Part shown: piece after piece, positions 58,901-64,000 of the stretch
Numbering within the stretch: the stretch's first letter is position 1
Layout: each line of letters starts with the position of its first letter
NCBI GenBank assembly: GCA_916700875.1
Contig: CAKAKS010000066.1
Location: 5,497,742-5,561,741, forward strand
DNA: 64,000 nucleotides
Direction: 5' to 3'
Origin: Sebastes aleutianus
Lineage: Eukaryota > Chordata > Actinopteri > Perciformes > Sebastidae
Notes under the pieces: model-generated
The model's database searches: none
Told to the model about the DNA's origin: nothing
What the model saw: only the letters and a program-made list of their open reading frames with translations
Position numbers and translations under genes: made by a program

Positions 58901-61900
58901 AAGTCATCGATTATCAAAATAATTCTTTTTTAGTTGCTTCAGTTTTCTGTCAAATGACGCATTTCAGCTGTAAACTAACGTTTGAAGATATGAATTGTGT
59001 CCCACTGTTATGCAGTGCATGAGACATCTGATATTTTTTATATTTTCAGCTTGCTTGGTCTCATTAATTTGGACAGCAGAAGTTTGTAGAACAATAAAAC
59101 AATAAGATCATAGTTAAAACTTTGTAAATGCTGAAATTAAAGCTGCATTATTGCTGCTGAACATTGGGTTGATGAGAGCGGAGTTTGTTGGTTATAAAAC
59201 ACAAAACAACGAGCTAAAAGAGGTTAAAACGCTCTGTAGCGCTTTGAGGAGTCGAGTGATGATTCTCTGTTGTTTTGTCACTGAAAACTCCTTTCACATT
59301 ACACACAGTGATTTGATCCACTGTTAATATAAACGATATTGATTAATGCAGCTTTACATTATCTAATTGGTGTAGTTGGAAAATCTAAAAATGTAATTTC
59401 TCGGATATAAATAATGAACTTTTCTTTATTCTTTCATTGTGACCCCTCCGTCCACCCCCGACGGATGATGATGATGATACATCCTTCCTGTTATGGAGAT
59501 GATTTAAATGGCTCAGCAGCGGTCATGATTTGTTGTCCTGCTCCACCAGCCAACTGAGAGATAGAACAGTCCTTGTGATGGGCGTAAGGATTCCTTTCCG
59601 CTTGCCTCAGACTGCATAATGCAGTCAGTGCAGTCATCCTAGAGAGAGAGAGAGAGAGAGAGTGTTTGGGTCTGTCCTCTCACTTCACAGTCATTTTGAC
59701 AATGTGCACAATAATTCCTCTGTTCAGCTGCCGTTAGCCAAGGTGGAGGGTTTCATGTTGACATCAGCTCAGTCTCTCTCTGGTGTGTTGTTGCGTCTGG
59801 GGACTTCTTCTCATTAGAAAAGAAAATACGCTGAATTATGAATCGGTTTTGCTGACGGTGCTTTATTAAAAAATATTCAAATTTATTCTTGGTTTCTCTA
59901 TTTCCTTTTAATGTAGTTTCAAACGGGTTCAGGCTGAATAATCTCCCGGCTGCTCACATAGACGATTAAGTGCAGCGTCAGGCTTTAATCACAGGCTTTG
60001 CTGGAATAAAGTGAAGCTGGACGTTTTTAAGTATAATTGAGATGTGATGATGGGCACAATAACGGGAGTGCAAGTTAAAAAACAAAACATCCGTCATCAA
60101 ACATAATTCTCAAAATACTTTTTATTAAGCAGCTATAATAAGAGTGTGAATTAAAGCTCTGTTGAGTTAACATCCTGTTGTCCGCTGTGAGCCCACGCTT
60201 TGTTCCCACCAGACCTCCTGTCTGGAAAACAGCCTTTAAGGACATCCCTGGAAAATTGGAGCAGACCTGCTGCTATTTTAATCGAAACACCGTTTTTGGT
60301 CCGCTATGCTGCTGCTTTTTTCCCCCTGCGAGGCAAACGTCAGCTGCTGCCATGTACTGTATGTTTTCCCACTGCATCTTTGTAGTTGTCATCATGGAGG
60401 CGTGACTCCTTCAGAGGTTTTAAACTTAGAATATTCCACTTCTAGATGAGTTTTACTTTTAGTCCAAATATAGGAAACTGTTGGCACACTATAATGAAGA
60501 AGTCTAATGTGTTTTTATTCATTTAACATGTTAAAACTATGACTCAAATACCAGCTCATCCTTTCCAATGATTATTAGGTAACAATCTCCCTATTTAGAA
60601 TTAAATGTATAATGTAGTTTTAAGCAGATATATGGATATTTTATAAGTGTTTATTAATGTAATTGACACCCCAGGTGAATAGGGTAAAAAAAACAAATAG
60701 ATATCACCATGAAGCTTTCTGAAAATGTATGTTTTAAATATGCTAATGAGGTGTTATCTTATCAAATATGTGCAAATTTGCATACATTTCAAGATCAGAA
60801 ATCTGAACATTGACATATTAGAGTCCAATGTTTTTACAGAGGGGATTTTGGATATTTCTTTTTATCAAATTCTGTCAACAGCCATAAAAAAAAAATTTTC
60901 GCCATGTTTTCAGGAACAAACTGTTCTATAAATCAGGTTATGAATGATCTATGTACAAACTCCTCTGTAAAAACCTTCAGAATATAGATAGGAATGAAAC
61001 TGGAAAGTTTGGTGGATATAAGTGCTACTGAAGTGGAGATTTCTGGCTCAAAGTCTGAGGAAAAAACACCCTTAAAGATACAGTTTGTAAAATTCAATAC
61101 ATTTCGAAGACACTACATGTGAATAGGGTAAAAATATTAACTTATAGATATCAACATGAAACTTCCCCATTTGATTACTTACATTAAGACAATTATTTTT
61201 TGTATTACAAGTTTTCTGAAATTGTATGTTTAAATATGCAAATGAGGCATTATCTAATGTGAATTTAGGAGAAATCTACAGACGCAAAGAGCCAAAGTAG
61301 TAAAATAAACACCTAGATGTGTATTTTGGATGTTTTCTTTCCACTAGTATGAAAGAAGACATGTTATGGAAGCAAAAATTTCAAGATTGACCAGTGCATG
61401 AAAAACTAAACAATAATTAACTCCCAAAATGTACGTTTATCTGCTTACAACCAGATTATAGTGTGTTATCAGTCAATTATGTTGCCAAGTTACCCAATCA
61501 GGGTAAAGCTTCTCATTGTTGCTGTTTTTTAATATTTCCAGTTGCAGAACATGGGCGTGAACCCGGCCAACATCGGGTTCAGCTACCTGACCATGGAGTC
61601 GGACAAGTTCATCTGCATCAGAGAGAAGGTGGGCGAGCAGAACCAGGTGGTGATCGTGGACATGTCCGACCCCACCAACCCCATCAGGAGGCCGATCTCT
61701 GCCGACAGCGCCATCATGAACCCCGCCAGCAAGGTCATCGCCCTGAAAGGTACGAGTATAGTCTGTATGCAACCACACCGCTGGCTGTTAGACCAGAAAT
61801 ACTGTTGTTGCTGTGAGAAAAATCAGCGCTGAGGTTATTATTGTTGTTTTAAATTCCCAGGATGAAGTCTGTTTCTTTCTCTCTAGTTCTAACAGATCTG

Positions 61901-64000
61901 CTAGTATTGCTGTGGGTCATGCAATGACTAATGCTCCGTCACTGTTGTAAATATGTAGAGTGCACTCACTTCTATTGCCTGAATGTACTAAATTGGTTGA
62001 GGGAATTGATTTTCTGCTACTGAATCCAGCCCTTAGAGCACAAACACAAGCGCTGATCAGGATGATTTGCCTATAATGCTTCTCTCTCTCTCTCTCTCTC
62101 TCTCCCTCTGAGGATTATGTTGCCCCCAGTTGCCCTTTTCCCTTCTGGTCTATCTTTGTCTCCTCGTTCTTACCTGATTGACACTTTGCTTTCTCTCCCT
62201 TGCTCTCTGTCCTTTCTCAGACGGTGAGTATCTTTCTGTCCGTCTGTCTAACCCCTCTATAGCCATGTCTCTCTCATAAAAGCTTCCCACATATGAGCTT
62301 TTGTGACCACTGATCAATCAAAAGAAGTTTAGAAATGACTTCTATAATCTCTGTATCACAGCCCTGCTCCGACCTCACCTGCTGTCATACATCCTACATA
62401 TCCTTATGAGAACTAAACATGTGTGAGCATGACTCGTTGTATGCTGGTGGGGTGTATGTGTGGTATGCATCATCAGATATTACTGGCCGAAAAGAGTCGG
62501 GTCACCGTGTGTGTCTTTGCACGCCTGAGTGAGCCATATCAGATCTGCATATCAGGGATGCCATCAGTGTATCATCATACAGTCACCTGAATCATGCATT
62601 ACCTCACCTGTTTGTTTCGCTGTAGCTTTACTGGTCATATGAAGGTATTAGAGCTCTGTATCTCCAAGTTTATTCAGTTATTCATTCATTATGACCTTCT
62701 GAAAGCTGCCGTCTACCTCCTGTAGAAGCCAGAGGTCAGTTGAAGTGTCGACCAGGTTACTGTGCACACAGTGGTGATTCCTCAGGCTATAAAACCTTCG
62801 TAACCGCAATGACGAAAAACAGACCTTTCTCTGTCCTCTGGTGGTATGTAGCTATGCAGAGAGTTTTTTTTTTATTTGCCCAGCTTGTGAGATATTTGTG
62901 TGTGAGATTTCATCATTACAGTGGAGGCATTTAGTTCGTGGTGATCACAACATATTTTTAACAGAAACTATTTCTCTGTTGCTCTAAATAATCCACAGAA
63001 CATGCTGTATACAGTTTGCTGCACTACCAAAGGATTTCCATTCAAACATGTTCATATGGAGGTCTGTGATTACTCAGAGCAGCAGTTTTTTAAATATACT
63101 TTTTCAATGCTGTAAACTCCACAAGGAACATTCCTTTTTATCTGTATTGTGTTGAGTTGTCGGCAGAGATTTCAGACACGGATATCTTGAAACCTGCGCA
63201 AATAAAACCAAACCTCTATATATATATGTGCGGCTGGATACCACAAGATAGAGGAGAGTAAATGTGTGTTTTTCAAATAATTTGGCTGAACTGAATGGGC
63301 TGCCTTGAACAGTGAAAATATACAGATACCAAAATACATTTCAGAAAATCTGTTTGGTCAAATATTTCCTGGCTGTGTTTATGGGAGTGCTGTTTGGGAC
63401 AAGAGGCAGGCACTAAGGTCATATTTTTATATATTTATTTATTTTATTTAAGAATAGAATTCCTTTATTGTCATTGCACAATGAAATTAAGTAAATCAAG
63501 TATATATATATATATATATATATAAATTATGTAGACAAAACAAAACAGCCTCTTATCTCAAACATCCACATATTCATGTACATGCCAGTTGAAATGTTGA
63601 TTAAAAGGTTTTCAGTCATTATTTATGCCCAAATTGTTTTTAATACATGAAGATTCAAAACAAAATAGCCCAGTATTTATAGTAAAACACATACATGAAA
63701 ATGATTTCAGCAGAAAATACAGACTTTTAGTCGTCGTAGTTGTTATAGAATGCTACACAGGCCGTAAATACAGTAGTGTTTTGTAACCAGCGTTAAATAA
63801 GACATCATTAATTCATTGTCATTGAGGTAAATGTGTGAAATTATTCAGATTTTCAATTAGAAGTGACATTACCCAGCTCTATTATCTACTGACAGATAGT
63901 GTTGAGTCTACTGATGTCTTTCTCTAACTTCTCGCTGCCCGTCTGTCTCACTTCCTGTCTCTGTTTGTTTGCCTCCCTCAGCTGCCAAGACGCTGCAGAT
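49974..64000 (+). CDS. cltc: Clathrin heavy chain, first three coding exons; continues beyond the right edge
   Basis: Structural subunit of the clathrin triskelion in endocytic and Golgi coats. Exons: 49974-50015, 61542-61749 and 63982-64000 (partial). Exon 1 encodes MAQILPIRFQEHLQ, the invariant clathrin start. Exon 2 begins LQNMGVNPANIGFSYLTMES and runs through VVIVDMSDPTNPIRRPIS to NPASKVIALK. Exon 3 opens AAKTLQ. This is the N-terminal beta-propeller, which binds clathrin-box adaptors. Phases join (0 then 1) with GT-AG junctions. Exon 2 is strongly GC3-biased compared with the surrounding AT-rich introns. Teleosts have two cltc paralogues, and the window cannot say which this is. No operon-like relation to neighbours. 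Confidence 0.95.
50511..52830. repeat. 1,099-bp tandem duplication built of smaller units, in cltc intron 1
   Basis: CCAGCTTTGTGGCTACCATG occurs at 50511, 51610 and 52709, each 1,099 bp apart. The two full copies look the same across every line compared; the one difference noticed is GCTATGCGT near 51400 versus GCCATGCGT near 52500. The third copy is partial. Each copy contains several degenerate units starting CTTTGTGGCTATACCATGTT and ending in ACCATAATA-type sequence. Confidence 0.93.
53007..53240 (-). mobile_element. LINE 3' end fragment, related to 45783-46260
   Basis: It shares CAATCCAAATTTATTTATAA, CATTAAAATAATAAAAGCG, ACTCTCATGCCGAGC and AAGGAATAAAAGT with the other copy, in the same orientation. 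The reverse transcriptase remnant is lost here. Confidence 0.75.
54267..54966. mobile_element. MITE with long internal inverted repeat, in cltc intron 1
   Basis: The ends TTTAAACCTGCAGT and ACTGCAGCTTTAA are imperfect inverted repeats. Inside, AACTAGGCAGCGCTGATCAA with ATATTCTGTTACTGTAATG is mirrored by CATTACAGTAACAGAATATT with TTGATCAGCGCTGCCTAGTT. Confidence 0.8.
56566..57035. repeat. Interspersed repeat typical of fish genomes
   Basis: It starts ATAGACTGTATATAAGAAGT and ends near CTTCTCAGACCTGGAGGTTG. I recognise the sequence as a widespread teleost repeat; it is noncoding and the class was not assigned. A hAT-like end TATTAGGGATGCACCGATCC also occurs near 55960. Confidence 0.55.
58321..58785. 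repeat. Interspersed repeat, family E, copy 2
   Basis: Same ends as 13098-13835: TAGACCATTACACAGTTAC and CAAGCTGTTGCCTAGCAACG. The interior is shorter and diverged. Confidence 0.55.
60660..61330. repeat. Diverged direct duplication
   Basis: GTGAATAGGGTAAAAA with AGATATCACCATGAAGCTTT (60674-60720) recurs as GTGAATAGGGTAAAAA with AGATATCAACATGAAACTTC (61121-61165). Both are followed by TATGTTTAAATATGC(A/T)AATGAG-like sequence. Confidence 0.65.
61542..61749 (+). CDS. cltc: cltc coding exon 2 (start of the beta-propeller)
   Basis: 208 bp, 69 codons plus one base. The acceptor is TTTCCAG and the donor is GTACGA. The encoded segment is virtually identical to vertebrate CLTC as I recall it. Open frames on the other strand and frame are shadows. 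Confidence 0.96.
62083..62104. repeat. (TC)n microsatellite
   Basis: A run of TC just inside cltc intron 2. Confidence 0.9.
63449..63525. repeat. Retroelement-type tail and (TA)n tract
   Basis: AATAGAATTCCTTTATTGTC with ATTGCACAATGAAATTAAG is a common fish retroelement end, followed by a TA run at 63500-63525. Confidence 0.5.

Larger units (their letters stand above)
57036..61541 (+). other. cltc: Remainder of cltc intron 1
   Basis: It includes the family-E repeat, an (AG)n tract (59642-59662) and a diverged duplicated segment at 60660-61330. Several short open frames show no recognisable protein. Confidence 0.5.

Overview
This is eukaryotic, intron-rich DNA from a ray-finned fish, most likely a percomorph teleost. 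The evidence is vertebrate genes split by GT-AG introns, dense short inverted-repeat DNA transposons (MITEs), a tRNA-derived SINE with intact target-site duplications, 5'-truncated non-LTR retrotransposons of the type common in fish, and many CA/GA/AT microsatellites. There is no operon, CRISPR array or prokaryotic feature. All exon models below were built by hand from splice signals, reading phase and recalled family sequences.

Layout. (1) 1-10.4 kb, minus strand: the 5' part of ikbkb (IKK-beta kinase). Four coding exons cover the start codon, glycine loop, catalytic-lysine strand and hinge; the rest lies beyond the left edge. (2) 10.4-15.9 kb: intergenic space between two divergent genes, with AT-rich arrays and MITEs. 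(3) 15.9-32.5 kb, plus strand: a complete plat (tissue plasminogen activator) gene. It has a noncoding first exon and 14 coding exons whose phases all join, giving 579 residues: signal peptide, furin-type propeptide site, finger, EGF, two kringles, trypsin-like protease. (4) 33.05-34.4 kb: a piggyBac-like TTAA element with a LINE fragment nested inside. (5) 34.6-45.65 kb, plus strand: a BLNK/SLP-76-family SH2 adaptor (blnk or sh2d6). Its 19 mostly very small exons sum to 1182 bp, or 393 residues, with an octamer motif just upstream of the proposed first exon. (6) 45.7-49.6 kb: intergenic LINE and MITE material. (7) 49.97 kb to the right edge, plus strand: the first three exons of a clathrin heavy chain gene, with an 11.5 kb first intron that contains a near-identical 1,099-bp tandem duplication.

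The genes are not a functional unit. ikbkb and plat are also neighbours in human 8p11, so that pair is conserved synteny. The adaptor and kinase both act in immune-receptor/NF-kB signalling, plat in fibrinolysis and clathrin in endocytosis. I found no convincing undescribed biological system. The most notable points are an unusual Met at the plat activation site, an in-frame alternative acceptor in plat that would create a stop, the micro-exon adaptor gene with its octamer promoter, the nested transposon, and the recent kilobase tandem duplication in the clathrin intron.
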